A stretch of 64,000 nt of DNA from Halomonas nitroreducens (GCF_003966155.1 NZ_RXNS01000019.1:1-64000), one strand, 5' to 3'. Positions 8,095-17,221 are shown, numbered from the stretch's first letter. The notes: generated from the sequence alone by a model not told the origin. Translations and numbers: made by a program.

Positions 8095-9374
8095 TTGCTG
8101 TAACCTTAATCGGTCTCTTGTTTCTATTTATTGCTCTGAGCATGCCGATCGCCATGGCCATGGGGCTTGCGACCCTGGTGACCATGCTGTTTGTAGATGG
8201 TGCGCCGCCGGTGGCGCTGTTGGCTCGCTCGCTAGTAACCGCGGCGGATTCCTTCCCGCTGATAGCGGTACCCCTGTTCATATTGGCCGGAGACCTGATG
8301 CAGGTCGGAGGCATTTCAAGGCGTATCGTCGAATTTGCCTTTTCACTCGTGGGGCATGTCAAGGGTGGTCTCGCTTACGTCAATGTGCTGGCATGCTGTT
8401 TCTTCGCGGCCATATCCGGGTCATCGCCGGCGACCGTGGCAGCCATTGGTTCCAACTTGATTCCCGAGATGGAGAAGGTGGGCTACCCCCGCGCGTTTTC
8501 CTCTTCACTGACGGCAGCGGGAGGGATGGTCGGTGTGATGATTCCCCCGTCTATCCCTTTCATCATCTACGGCGTGACGGCGGAAGTCTCAATTGGAAAA
8601 CTTTTTATGGCGGGAATAGTGCCGGGCGTACTGTTTGCCATTGCGTACATGGCTACCGCTAGATTGCTACTTCGCAGAAATGCCAAGTTGAAAGAAGAGA
8701 AGAAATCGTTCTCCTATCAAGAAGTGGGGCGCAGTTTTGGTAGCTCCATCTGGGCTCTGCTTGTTCCTGTAATTATTCTTGGCGGTATCTACGGTGGCAT
8801 CTTCACCCCGACCGAGGCGGGTGGCGTCGCAGTCTTCTATGCCATCCTCGTGGGCGTGTTCGTCTATCGGGATATACGTCTTGCAGACCTGCCTCAGATC
8901 TTCGCGCACAGCTCAAGGACCAGCGGCCAGATATTGATTCTGGTGGTGATGGCCGGGGGGTTTGGTCGGCTATTGACCATCGCCCAGGTACCCAACGACC
9001 TGGCAGCCGCGATATCCGGCATATCCAATGATCCCCTGGTGGTGCTGCTGTTGATCAATCTTCTCTTGATCGTCATCGGCATGTTCATGGAAACGATTGC
9101 CTCGATCATCATCCTAACACCGTTGCTGCTTCCGGTTGCCATGGCGGTGGGGGTCGATCCTGTTCACTTCGGGGTGGTCATGACGGTCAATCTCGCCATC
9201 GGGTTCTGTACGCCACCGCTTGGCGTGAACCTCTTCGTGGCCTCTTCAGTGTCCGGTGTCAAGATACTTCAGCTATCTCGAGCGATCATTCCCTACTTTG
9301 TCGCCATGCTGGTGCTGCTTGCGGCGATTACCTATATACCGGAAACCTCGATGTTTCTTCCAGGCTTGAAATAA
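8091..9374 (+). CDS. dctM: TRAP transporter large permease (DctM family)
   Basis: 427 residues with about 12 hydrophobic helices. It is the sodium-coupled transport subunit. Family motifs include FILAGDLMQVGGISRRIVEF, SGSSPATVAAIGS, MIPPSIPFIIYG and FTPTEAGGVAVFYA. The start is set at 8091, where ATGA couples it to dctQ. The C-terminal codons (YIPETSMFLPGLK) are echoed by a relic at 10,873-10,929. Confidence 0.92.
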   Translation: MIAVTLIGLLFLFIALSMPIAMAMGLATLVTMLFVDGAPPVALLARSLVTAADSFPLIAVPLFILAGDLMQVGGISRRIVEFAFSLVGHVKGGLAYVNVLACCFFAAISGSSPATVAAIGSNLIPEMEKVGYPRAFSSSLTAAGGMVGVMIPPSIPFIIYGVTAEVSIGKLFMAGIVPGVLFAIAYMATARLLLRRNAKLKEEKKSFSYQEVGRSFGSSIWALLVPVIILGGIYGGIFTPTEAGGVAVFYAILVGVFVYRDIRLADLPQIFAHSSRTSGQILILVVMAGGFGRLLTIAQVPNDLAAAISGISNDPLVVLLLINLLLIVIGMFMETIASIIILTPLLLPVAMAVGVDPVHFGVVMTVNLAIGFCTPPLGVNLFVASSVSGVKILQLSRAIIPYFVAMLVLLAAITYIPETSMFLPGLK

Positions 9375-9503
9375 GGGTGAATAAGTATTCTGGGCTTCTG
9401 ATAGGAGGTATGGAATATGATTAATGTATAATATTCTGTTTCAAGCCCACTGCCATATTCGGTCAATTGTAGGCGACTATATCTATAAAAAGAGGAAGGT
9501 GAT

Positions 9504-10820
9504 ATGGAAAACGCGGACTTTGAGTCGAGTTTCGTTAAGGCGTCAATGTCACGACGTGGCCTTGTGAAATGCCTTAGCTTCTCACTAGGGATTGCATCGA
9601 TAGCTCCAGCAGTTTTTTTAAAAAAAGCAAATGCCACTCAAGCTATTGGAAAACCATCTATGGCTAGATTTGTCTATGTGGGCACTTATTCAGCTCCTAA
9701 CTTTGCGCCTGGAGGAAAGGTTCCAAGCACCGCAGAGGGTATTTATGTTTACAAAATGGAGCAAGACGGAAGTCTTTCACTCATGCAAGTTATGCCTGCA
9801 GAAAATCCATCATTTCTAGAAATAGACCAAAGTAAGAGCTGCCTTTATGCCGTTAACGAGCTTGGTCAAGACAGCGCTGGAAAGCCCATGGGGCGAGTGA
9901 GCTCGTACAAGATAGACCAGAAAAGTGGAGAGCTCACGTTTATTAACACTGAGCCGACAAATGGTTCTTGGCCATGTCATCTCGCGTTGCATCCGTCTGG
10001 GAAATTCCTGTTTGCGGCTAACTACGGTTCTGGAAGCTTTCCTGTCTACCCCATTCTTGAAGATGGAAGCATAGGTAAAGTGACTGATATTTTTCAAAGT
10101 GCTGGCAACGGATTAGGAGCTGATGAGTCCAGGCAAGGTGGTCCCCATGCTCACATGGTATTAACCAATCCAGGGGGGGAGCATGTGTATGGAGTCGATT
10201 TGGGGGCTGATAAGGTCCTCGCATTAGATTTCGACGAGTCCACGGGTCAGCTTTCACCAAATAGCGTTCCATATTTGACTACAGCAAGTGGTAGTGGGCC
10301 ACGGCACATGGTCTTCCATCCAAATGATCAACTTGCCTACGTTCTCAATGAGCTATCTTCGTCTATCGATGTTTTTGAGTTTAACTCTGAGCGTGGCTCC
10401 TTTACGTGGGTTCAGACTGAATCTACTCTTCCCGTGAATTCACAGTTTGGACGACCAGATTTCGATCCTGAAAATCCTGGTAAAGTTCCTGAAGGAAGCA
10501 ATACTACGGCTGAAATTAGAATTCACCCATCTGGTAAATGGCTTTATGCTACCAATAGAGGTATGAATGCCATTGTGGTATTTAAGGTTAATTTAATGAC
10601 AGGGGGAATTTCCGCAATTGAATGGAAGGATACTCTTGGGGAGATTCCTCGAGGTATGAACATTGACCCTGAAGGTGATTATCTCTATGTGGGAAATCAA
10701 AATTCTGACTTGATATCGGTGTTTGGGATTGATCAAAGTACAGGAGGTCTGACAGAGTCTTTACATGAGATAAACAGTCCAGTGCCTGTGGATTTCGCCT
10801 TTGGTCCAATTATCACATAA
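9504..10820 (+). CDS. Lactonase family protein (7-bladed beta-propeller, 6-phosphogluconolactonase-like), Tat-exported
   Basis: 438 residues. The N-terminus has a twin-arginine signal (SRRGLVK at ~14-20) and a hydrophobic stretch, so export of the folded protein is likely. The body repeats propeller strands such as LHPSGKFLFAANYGSGSF, GPRHMVFHPNDQLAYVLNE and IRIHPSGKWLYATNRG, typical of YbhE/Pgl lactonases. It would open a sugar lactone in the periplasm before import. The gene is visibly AT-richer in codon use than its neighbours and is followed by a dctM 3' relic, so it was probably inserted into an older transporter-cupin operon. GAGGAAGG precedes the ATG. Confidence 0.85.
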   Translation: MENADFESSFVKASMSRRGLVKCLSFSLGIASIAPAVFLKKANATQAIGKPSMARFVYVGTYSAPNFAPGGKVPSTAEGIYVYKMEQDGSLSLMQVMPAENPSFLEIDQSKSCLYAVNELGQDSAGKPMGRVSSYKIDQKSGELTFINTEPTNGSWPCHLALHPSGKFLFAANYGSGSFPVYPILEDGSIGKVTDIFQSAGNGLGADESRQGGPHAHMVLTNPGGEHVYGVDLGADKVLALDFDESTGQLSPNSVPYLTTASGSGPRHMVFHPNDQLAYVLNELSSSIDVFEFNSERGSFTWVQTESTLPVNSQFGRPDFDPENPGKVPEGSNTTAEIRIHPSGKWLYATNRGMNAIVVFKVNLMTGGISAIEWKDTLGEIPRGMNIDPEGDYLYVGNQNSDLISVFGIDQSTGGLTESLHEINSPVPVDFAFGPIIT

Positions 10821-10872
10821 AAGATAACGTTCCGACCTTCGGCTTGGTATTGAGTTGGTGTTTTTAGAGTCT

Positions 10873-10929
10873 CTTGCTTGTGATTGTTATATCCCGGAAA
10901 TCTCGGTGTTCCTTCCTGGTTTAAAATGA
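10873..10929 (+). pseudogene. Relic of the 3' end of a second TRAP large-permease gene (dctM)
   Basis: The frame ending TGA at 10,927 reads YIPEISVFLPGLK, identical at 11 of 13 residues to the end of the intact DctM (YIPETSMFLPGLK). The nucleotides differ at many third positions (34 of 42 identical over the last 14 codons), so it derives from a diverged homologue rather than a recent copy. It lies 54 bp before the cupin gene, implying that the cupin once directly followed a dctM gene. Confidence 0.75.
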
Positions 10930-10982
10930 GACGAGCGTATATGAGATGTTCGGTTAAGTAATATTTTCATAGGAGATGTGAG

Positions 10983-11507
10983 ATGGCTCAGTTGGACGAT
11001 GATCAAAAGCGGATGCCATATCAGTATGCACACCCTGTCGACGCTGGACATGAAATTGTTGTGCCAAATGCCATACCCGAGGATGAACGAATCTGGGTGC
11101 CTCAGGGGGAGAACGTACACTTTCGTCCGTTATGCCTGAACGCCTCCCAAGGCTACTGGGTGAACCTTCTGAGGGTGAGAAAGTCGGGCGTACTCAGCCG
11201 TCATCGGCATCCCAATCCTGTGCACGGAATCGTCTTGAAAGGCAGGTGGCGATATCTGGAGCATGATTGGCTAGCAGAAGAGGGGAGTTATGTCTATGAA
11301 CCGCCCGGGGAGACCCACACCTTGGTAGTGGACGACGATGTAGAGGAGATGATCACCATGTTCCAGGTCAATGGAGTTATGTACTACGTCGACCCCTGGG
11401 GAAAGCACATGGGCTTCGAGGACGTCTTCACCAAGATCGAAATGTGTAGAAAGCATTATGAAGCATGTGGTCTGGGAGCGGATTTCGTTGACCAGTTCAT
11501 TCGATAA
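10983..11507 (+). CDS. Cupin, 2,4'-dihydroxyacetophenone dioxygenase family
   Basis: 174 residues forming one cupin barrel. The metal-binding pattern is visible: LSRHRHPNPVHG with clustered His, then Glu and His in YEPPGETHTLVV. The family contains Fe(II) dioxygenases that cleave C-C bonds in hydroxyketones, and also uncharacterised cupins in sugar-acid clusters. In this context an isomerase or keto-acid-modifying role is equally possible. GGAG lies seven bases before the ATG. Confidence 0.78.
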   Translation: MAQLDDDQKRMPYQYAHPVDAGHEIVVPNAIPEDERIWVPQGENVHFRPLCLNASQGYWVNLLRVRKSGVLSRHRHPNPVHGIVLKGRWRYLEHDWLAEEGSYVYEPPGETHTLVVDDDVEEMITMFQVNGVMYYVDPWGKHMGFEDVFTKIEMCRKHYEACGLGADFVDQFIR

Positions 11508-11582
11508 TGTTTTCGGCACTCACCCGCCGCAATGATCGATGCGGCACCAAGTAAGTAATAATCACAAAGAGAGGAAAGACGG

Positions 11583-12554
11583 ATGATAATGTACAAAAAA
11601 AAGATCGCTGTTTCTGTTGGTATCGTCGCGCTTGCTCTGGGCAACGTAGCCCTGGCTGACTATCCAGAACGTCCGATCGAGTTGATCGTGCCATGGTCAG
11701 CCGGTGGAGGGACCGACGCGGTTTCACGTCAGCTGGCGGAAGGCCTGAAAGAGGAGCTCGGTCAACCTGTCAACGTGGTCAATCGAACGGGGGGCGGTGG
11801 TATCGTCGGCCATACCCTGATTGGCAGTGCCCAGCCGGACGGTTACACCATCGGCATGATCACCGGTGAATTGGGGACCTATGAAAACATGGGCCTCGCC
11901 GACGTGAGTCATGAAGACGTCACGCCGGTGGCGCTGATCAATTTCGACCCTGCCTCCTTTACCGTCAGCGCTGACTCGGCGTGGGAGGATCTGGATGATG
12001 CCCTGGGAGATATCCAGGCCAACGCCGGTACCTATACCGCCTCGGGCACGGGACCCGGTGCCCCCTATCATCTGGCGTTTAGCGGCTTCCTCGATCAACA
12101 GGGCATCGATCCTGCCAGCGTGACGCTGGTTCCCAGTGAGGGGGCCGCTCCTGCCCTGCAGGAAGTCGCAGGCGGCGGCATCGATATCGTCTACTCCTCG
12201 TTGCCGGAAACCGAAGCCATGCGCAGCTCGGGGCGTGTACGCACTTTGGCGGTTTTCGCCGACGAGCGGATAGAGGCCTTCCCGGATGTGCCTACCGCCA
12301 AGGAAGTCACCGGTGATTCCTGGAGCGGAGGGACCTGGCGGGGGATCGCTGGGCCTGAAGGCTTGCCCGAGGATGTTGTGCAGACCCTGGCAGAGGCCAC
12401 GCAGAGCGTCTACGACTCCGAGGAGTTCAAGGCCTTTATGGCAAACACTGGTTTCGGCACGGTGTGGCGGGGGCCGGAAGCCTTCGGTGAGTTCCTGATC
12501 GAGACAGATGCCACCAACGCTCCGCTCATCAACAAGCTCGGTCTGGCCCAGTAA
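11583..12554 (+). CDS. tctC: Tripartite tricarboxylate transporter substrate-binding protein (TctC/Bug family)
   Basis: 323 residues. A signal peptide ending near ALADYPERPI is followed by the Bug-family signature LIVPWSAGGGTDAVSRQLA and VNRTGGGGIVGH. It binds a carboxylated solute in the periplasm for TctAB. GAGGA lies seven bases before the ATG at 11,583. This is the second binding-protein-dependent importer within 6 kb, so the cluster may take up two related acids. Confidence 0.92.
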   Translation: MIMYKKKIAVSVGIVALALGNVALADYPERPIELIVPWSAGGGTDAVSRQLAEGLKEELGQPVNVVNRTGGGGIVGHTLIGSAQPDGYTIGMITGELGTYENMGLADVSHEDVTPVALINFDPASFTVSADSAWEDLDDALGDIQANAGTYTASGTGPGAPYHLAFSGFLDQQGIDPASVTLVPSEGAAPALQEVAGGGIDIVYSSLPETEAMRSSGRVRTLAVFADERIEAFPDVPTAKEVTGDSWSGGTWRGIAGPEGLPEDVVQTLAEATQSVYDSEEFKAFMANTGFGTVWRGPEAFGEFLIETDATNAPLINKLGLAQ

Positions 12555-12588
12555 CCCCCTGCACCTGACCAGAGCTAGAGGTGGCAAC

Positions 12589-13059
12589 ATGCTTCTCAAC
12601 CCTCTCTTGCTGGGTGGGCTAATGGCGCTTACGGGCGCCATTACCGCCTGGACCTCACGCAATTTTCCCACCATGCCAGGCCAAGACTACGGTGCGGGCA
12701 CCTTTCCCATGCTGATTGGTATCATGCTGGCGGTGCTCGGGACACTGCTGGCCCTCAGGGGAATGCGTCAACGTGAACCGCTGTTTGCCTGGCACGGAGC
12801 GGTTTCCGCCTCGCGTGTCTGGCTATGCCTCGCGGCTGTCTGCGCGTCGGTGGCGATCTACGCCCTGGTCACGCCGATATTGGGCTTTGCTATCGTCGTC
12901 CCCGTGATTATCGCGCTACTAATCGCCTGGCTCAGCCAGGGCCGCTGGCTTCTTGCGGTGATGACCGCTTTGATCTCCTCCTTGTTGGTGTGGCTGATCT
13001 TTTCAGAACTGCTGCATGTGCCGCTGCCACTGGGCGTACTTGAAGAGGTCGTGTACTGA
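12589..13059 (+). CDS. tctB: Tripartite tricarboxylate transporter small permease (TctB family)
   Basis: 156 residues, four hydrophobic helices. The N-terminal LLLGGLMALTGAITAW and the DYGAGTFPMLIG turn are TctB features. The start at 12,589 has AGAGGTGG upstream. Its stop shares one base with the tctA ATG. Confidence 0.85.
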   Translation: MLLNPLLLGGLMALTGAITAWTSRNFPTMPGQDYGAGTFPMLIGIMLAVLGTLLALRGMRQREPLFAWHGAVSASRVWLCLAAVCASVAIYALVTPILGFAIVVPVIIALLIAWLSQGRWLLAVMTALISSLLVWLIFSELLHVPLPLGVLEEVVY

Positions 13060-14594
13060 TGACAACACTCCTGGAATCCCTCGGCATGGTGTTCCGAGGG
13101 GATGTGCTGCTGGTGATCCTGAGCGCTTCCCTTTTTGGCCTCTTCATCGGTGCGGTGCCTGGGCTGACGGCTACCATGGCCGTTGCGCTGCTGGTGCCGC
13201 TGACGTTTTTCATGGACCCGCTGCCCGCCGTCGCTGCTATTGTCTCGGCGTCCGCGATGGCGATCGTGGCCGGCGATATCCCCGGCGCCCTGTTGCGTAT
13301 CCCCGGTACACCGGCTTCGGCTGCCTATTCAGAAGAGGCGTATCTGATGGGGCGAAAGGGTCGCCTTGGTCAGGCGCTGGGGCTCAATCTCGCTTGTTCC
13401 GCCATAGGCGGCGTGGTCGGGGTCATGATTCTAGCCCTCTGTGCTCCGATCATTGCGGAGTTCGCCATTCAGTTCACCAGCGATGAATACTTCTGGCTGT
13501 CGCTGCTGGGACTGTCTTGTGCGGTCATGGTCTCAGGCCCCGATCCGCTGAAAGGGGCGATTTCTATGCTCCTGGGACTTTTGATCGCCATGATCGGCAT
13601 GGACTCGGTGTCCGGGCAGATCCGCTATACGTTCGGCATCACGGAGCTGCTCAGTGGCGTCTCCATCCTGCCCGTCATGATCGGCCTCTTTGCCGTGGCC
13701 GAACTGCTGCGTCGCCTGCCGGAGATCGGTCAGGTCTCGATGCCCGCCCCGCCCCAGGCCACGAATACGTTCAACGGCGTCGGGGGGGAGATGTGGCACA
13801 ACAAGCGCAGCATAGCGCGTAGCGGTGTTCTGGGTACGCTGATTGGCGCACTGCCGGGAGCGGGTGCCGATATTGCTTCATGGATCAGCTATGCGCTGTC
13901 GCGTCGTCTCTCCCGTTCTCCTGAAAAATACGGTACCGGTCATGCCGAAGGGCTGGTATCGGCCAGTGCGGCCAACAATGCGTCGCTGTCCGGTACCTAC
14001 ATTCCCGCCCTGGTTTTCGGCATCCCAGGCGATACTATCACCGCAATCGTGATTGGCGTCCTGATGATGAAGGGGATTACGCCTGGACCGGACGTGTTCA
14101 CCACGGACGCTACGTTGGTCAACGCGATCTTCATCGTGTTCCTGCTCGCGAACCTGCTGATCGTGCCACTGGGCTGGCTGGCGGTTCGCGGTGTTCGCCA
14201 TATCCTGGCGGTTCCGCATTGCGTTCTTTATCCACTGATCCTGCTGTTCTGCATCGTCGGCGCCTATGCCGCCAATAATAGCCTGTTTGATATCTGGATC
14301 ATGCTTTCCCTTGGCATTCTTGCCTATTTTCTCGCGGAGAATGACTTCCCGCTGGGTCCGATGATTCTGGCCGTAATTCTCGGGCCGGTTATCGAGGGAA
14401 ACTTCATGCGCTCGATGATCAAGTCACAAGGTGATCTGTTGATGCTGTTCGATCGTCCCATCGCGGCGACACTAGGCGCCATAGCGCTTCTGGTGTGGGG
14501 AGCCATTCTGATCTCCACGTTCAGCGGGTCGCGGGAATCACCCTTATCACTACGTAAAAGGTTTACGAAAAAGACAAGGAATCAATCATTATGA
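13059..14594 (+). CDS. tctA: Tripartite tricarboxylate transporter large permease (TctA family)
   Basis: 511 residues with about 11-12 membrane helices. Conserved TctA segments include GAVPGLTATMAVALLVPLTF, GDIPGALLRIPGTPASAAY (the first substrate loop) and GIPGDTITAIVIGVLMMKGI (its repeat counterpart). It is the cation-coupled permease partner of TctC and TctB. Its end overlaps the next gene by four bases, so the dehydrogenase is probably co-translated. Confidence 0.93.
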   Translation: MTTLLESLGMVFRGDVLLVILSASLFGLFIGAVPGLTATMAVALLVPLTFFMDPLPAVAAIVSASAMAIVAGDIPGALLRIPGTPASAAYSEEAYLMGRKGRLGQALGLNLACSAIGGVVGVMILALCAPIIAEFAIQFTSDEYFWLSLLGLSCAVMVSGPDPLKGAISMLLGLLIAMIGMDSVSGQIRYTFGITELLSGVSILPVMIGLFAVAELLRRLPEIGQVSMPAPPQATNTFNGVGGEMWHNKRSIARSGVLGTLIGALPGAGADIASWISYALSRRLSRSPEKYGTGHAEGLVSASAANNASLSGTYIPALVFGIPGDTITAIVIGVLMMKGITPGPDVFTTDATLVNAIFIVFLLANLLIVPLGWLAVRGVRHILAVPHCVLYPLILLFCIVGAYAANNSLFDIWIMLSLGILAYFLAENDFPLGPMILAVILGPVIEGNFMRSMIKSQGDLLMLFDRPIAATLGAIALLVWGAILISTFSGSRESPLSLRKRFTKKTRNQSL

Positions 14595-15289
14595 AGACTG
14601 TCATCGTCATCGGAGGAAGTACGGGCATCGGCAGGGCCATTGGCACGGCATTTGCCGGCGAAGGTCACGACGTCCACGTGACCGGCATCGAGCCACTCGA
14701 TGCCATGCCGGCTGATGGGGCAATCACCTGTCATCGACTCGATGTGCGTAGCGACAGCGAGGTCGTCGACTTTTTCGGTGGATTCTCGCGCGTCGATGTC
14801 CTGGTGAATTGTGCCGGTGTCATACAGCGAGGGGGGAAAGAGTTCATGCCTGAGGGTTTTGCGGCCGTCGTGGACATCAATCTCAACGGTTCTCAACGTT
14901 GCTGCCAGGCGGCCCATGACGCCCTGAAGGCAGCGGGTGGATGCGTCATCAATACCGCGTCCATGCTGTCCTTCTTCGGCAGTGGCGCGGCTCCCGCGTA
15001 CTCGGCTTCCAAGGGAGGGGTTGCCCAGTTGACCCGCTCGCTGGCGATCGCCTGGGCAGGAGATGGCATTCGTGTTAATGCTCTGGCTCCCGGCTGGATC
15101 GCCACCGACCTGACCTCGGCGCTGACCCAGGACCAGGAACGTTCGGCGGAGCTTGTGGGGCGTACCCCCATGGGGCGCTGGGGGGAACCTGCGGACCTTG
15201 CAGGCCCGGCCCTGTTCCTTGCCTCGCCCCAGGCGCACTTCGTGACTGGCGTGGTGCTTCCGGTGGATGGCGGCTACTCGATCCGCTGA
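14591..15289 (+). CDS. Short-chain dehydrogenase/reductase (SDR)
   Basis: 232 residues, classical SDR. The cofactor motif GGSTGIGRA is at residues ~8-16, NCAG near 75 and the catalytic Ser near 120. YSASKGG (Tyr-x-x-x-Lys) lies near 137, followed by NALAPGWIATDL and the C-terminal DGGYSIR. It would oxidise a hydroxyl of a sugar or sugar acid. ATGA overlap with tctA places it in the transporter operon. The exact substrate is unknown. Confidence 0.88.
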   Translation: MKTVIVIGGSTGIGRAIGTAFAGEGHDVHVTGIEPLDAMPADGAITCHRLDVRSDSEVVDFFGGFSRVDVLVNCAGVIQRGGKEFMPEGFAAVVDINLNGSQRCCQAAHDALKAAGGCVINTASMLSFFGSGAAPAYSASKGGVAQLTRSLAIAWAGDGIRVNALAPGWIATDLTSALTQDQERSAELVGRTPMGRWGEPADLAGPALFLASPQAHFVTGVVLPVDGGYSIR

Positions 15290-15309
15290 CCGTCACTGAC
15301 AGAGAGGGT

Positions 15310-16104
15310 ATGCCCGTGTGTTCAAGCACGTCTGTGGACGATGTCGCCGCCCCTGCTGCGGATCTTCCGCGTTATGATTTCCGGCACAAGGTCGCCGTGG
15401 CGATGGGCGACGGGCGACGGGCGACGGGCGGCGGGCGCGGATTGGGTCGTGCCATCGTCACGCGCCTCGCGCGTGACGGCGCCACCGTCTGGGTGCTGGA
15501 TGCCGAGCCCGACAAATCGCTGTCTCGTCATCTGACGGTCGATGTCACCCGGCCCGCGGCACTGCGCCGCTGCGCCAACACCATCCTGGCGGAGAGTGGC
15601 GGCATCGACATCCAGATTCACTGCGCCGGCATGGCTGGTCCGACGCAGCCTCTGGTGGACAGCGATCCTGACATCTGGCGACGGGTCGTCGACGTCAACC
15701 TTATGGGGACCTTCGAGGTCTGCCGCTGCTTCGTGCCCCTCCTGCTGGAGCGGCCGACCAGCTGGCTGGTGAACATGGCGTCGCTGGCCGGCAAGGAGGG
15801 GGCACCCAATGCATCGGCCTATAGCGCGGCCAAGGCCGGTGTGATGGCGTTGACCAAGTCGCTTGCCAGGGAGCATGCCCACACGGGGCTGCGCATCAAC
15901 GCGCTGGCCCCGGCAGCCATCGATACCGAGCTGCTCGGGCAGATGAGCCCCGGGCACGTGCAGACCATGATCGACAAGTCTCCTCAGGGGCGACTGGGGC
16001 GGCCCGATGAAGTGGGCGAGCTGGTGGCCTGTATGGTGTCAGAGGCCTGCACCTTCAACTCCGGGGCCGTCTTCGACCTTTCCGGTGGCCGGGCGGTGTA
16101 CTGA
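15310..16104 (+). CDS. Short-chain dehydrogenase/reductase with an in-frame heptamer expansion in the cofactor loop
   Basis: 264 residues. Conserved parts are NVNLMG-like VDVNLMGTFE, the catalytic Ser in NMASLAGKEG, YSAAKAG with the Tyr-Lys pair, and NALAPAAIDTELL. The beginning of the Rossmann fold reads KVAV, then seven extra residues, then ATGGGRGLG. The extra residues are encoded by a 7-bp tandem repeat (15,404-15,438). Removing 21 bp restores a normal KVAVATGGGRGLG. Three extra units keep the frame. Whether NAD(P) binding survives a seven-residue insertion next to the glycine loop is doubtful. GAGAGG precedes the ATG. Confidence 0.82.
   Translation: MPVCSSTSVDDVAAPAADLPRYDFRHKVAVAMGDGRRATGGGRGLGRAIVTRLARDGATVWVLDAEPDKSLSRHLTVDVTRPAALRRCANTILAESGGIDIQIHCAGMAGPTQPLVDSDPDIWRRVVDVNLMGTFEVCRCFVPLLLERPTSWLVNMASLAGKEGAPNASAYSAAKAGVMALTKSLAREHAHTGLRINALAPAAIDTELLGQMSPGHVQTMIDKSPQGRLGRPDEVGELVACMVSEACTFNSGAVFDLSGGRAVY
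15404..15438 (+). repeat. Tandem heptamer repeat (CGGGCGA-like, five units) inside an SDR gene
   Basis: Successive units TGGGCGA, CGGGCGA, CGGGCGA, CGGGCGG and CGGGCGC run head to tail. Seven is not a multiple of three, so gain or loss of one unit would shift the frame, while three units add or remove seven codons. It sits on the cofactor-binding loop of the second dehydrogenase. Confidence 0.85.
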
Positions 16105-16240
16105 CCCTCCCTGGCATGGTCCCACAGAAAGGGACTGCTTACGTCTCTTCGACATGTTGGAGTGATGGGCGGCCATGGCTTGAGACACCTGTCTTGTAGT
16201 GAGTCGACACCGCTTCTTTTCCTGAAATCAGAGGTTATCT

Positions 16241-17221
16241 ATGACCCACTCGGCGCCCCCTGAACTCCTCACGTTTGGGGAAGCCATGACGATGTTCGTG
16301 GCCGAATGCCATGGGGAGCTCTCGACGATCGAACGCTTCACGCGGCGCATCGCTGGTGCCGACAACAACGTTGCCATCGGGCTGGCCCGTCTCGGCTTTA
16401 AGGTGGGTTGGCTGAGTCGGGTGGGAGAGGATGTCTTCGGCACGTTCATTCGCCGCACCCTGGAGGCCGAAGGCGTGGACTGTCGCCACCTGGGGGTGGA
16501 CCCGGAACATCCTACGGGGCTGCTGTTCAAGGAACGCGCCCAGGAAGGCACTGACCCAAACGTTACCTATTTCCGGCGTGGCAGTGCGGCCAGCCACCTG
16601 TCGCCAGATGATGCGGAGGCTGTCGATATCGCGGCATTGCGTCACTTGCATGCCACCGGTATCCCGCCTGCCCTTTCCGAAAGCGCTCGTGCACTCTCAT
16701 TCCGCTTCTTCGAGCGCGCCAGGGCCGCAGGTGCGAGCATCTCCTTCGACCCCAACTTGCGGCCTAGACTGTGGGGCAGTGATAAGGAGATGCGCGAGAC
16801 CCTGAACCGGCTGGCAGTCGGTGCCGACTGGGTCCTGCCGGGCCTGGCCGAGGGCCGGCTCCTCACAGAGCGAGAACACCCTGAGGCTATTGCCGATTTC
16901 TATCTATCCCGAGGAGTTAGCGCGGTTATCATCAAGCTGGGCCCAGAGGGCAGCTATTACCGTGGCATCCTGAGCGGTCAGGAGGAAAGCTTCATCGTTG
17001 CCGGCTGCCCAGTAGACCGAGTCATTGATACGGTAGGCGCCGGTGATGGATTTGCGGTCGGCGTCATCAGCGCCTTGCTGGATGGCCAAGACCCGCGCAA
17101 GGCCTTGTGGCGAGGCAACCTGATTGGCGCTCAGGCTGTTCAGGTGATCGGAGACATGGAGGGGTTGCCGACTTGTGAACGTCTGACGGTCCTGGAAGGC
17201 ATACTGCCTGATATCTCATGA
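16241..17221 (+). CDS. kdgK: 2-dehydro-3-deoxygluconokinase-type sugar kinase (PfkB family)
   Basis: 326 residues. The PfkB fold is shown by GGADNN-like AGADNNVAIGLARLG near the N-terminus, VTYFRRGSAASHL typical of KDG kinases, and SFDPNLRPRLW. The anion-hole signature DTVGAGDGFAVGVI carries the catalytic Asp. It phosphorylates 2-keto-3-deoxygluconate or a related keto-deoxy acid. With dgoK the cluster encodes two kinases for epimeric keto-deoxy acids. AGAGGT precedes the ATG, and a terminator follows at 17,339. Confidence 0.88.
   Translation: MTHSAPPELLTFGEAMTMFVAECHGELSTIERFTRRIAGADNNVAIGLARLGFKVGWLSRVGEDVFGTFIRRTLEAEGVDCRHLGVDPEHPTGLLFKERAQEGTDPNVTYFRRGSAASHLSPDDAEAVDIAALRHLHATGIPPALSESARALSFRFFERARAAGASISFDPNLRPRLWGSDKEMRETLNRLAVGADWVLPGLAEGRLLTEREHPEAIADFYLSRGVSAVIIKLGPEGSYYRGILSGQEESFIVAGCPVDRVIDTVGAGDGFAVGVISALLDGQDPRKALWRGNLIGAQAVQVIGDMEGLPTCERLTVLEGILPDIS

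Noticed and set aside
10843..10860. TTGGTATTGAGTTGG near the cupin considered as a third GntR operator
   Set aside because: Only one half-site (TGGTA) matches and the CCAG arm is absent.
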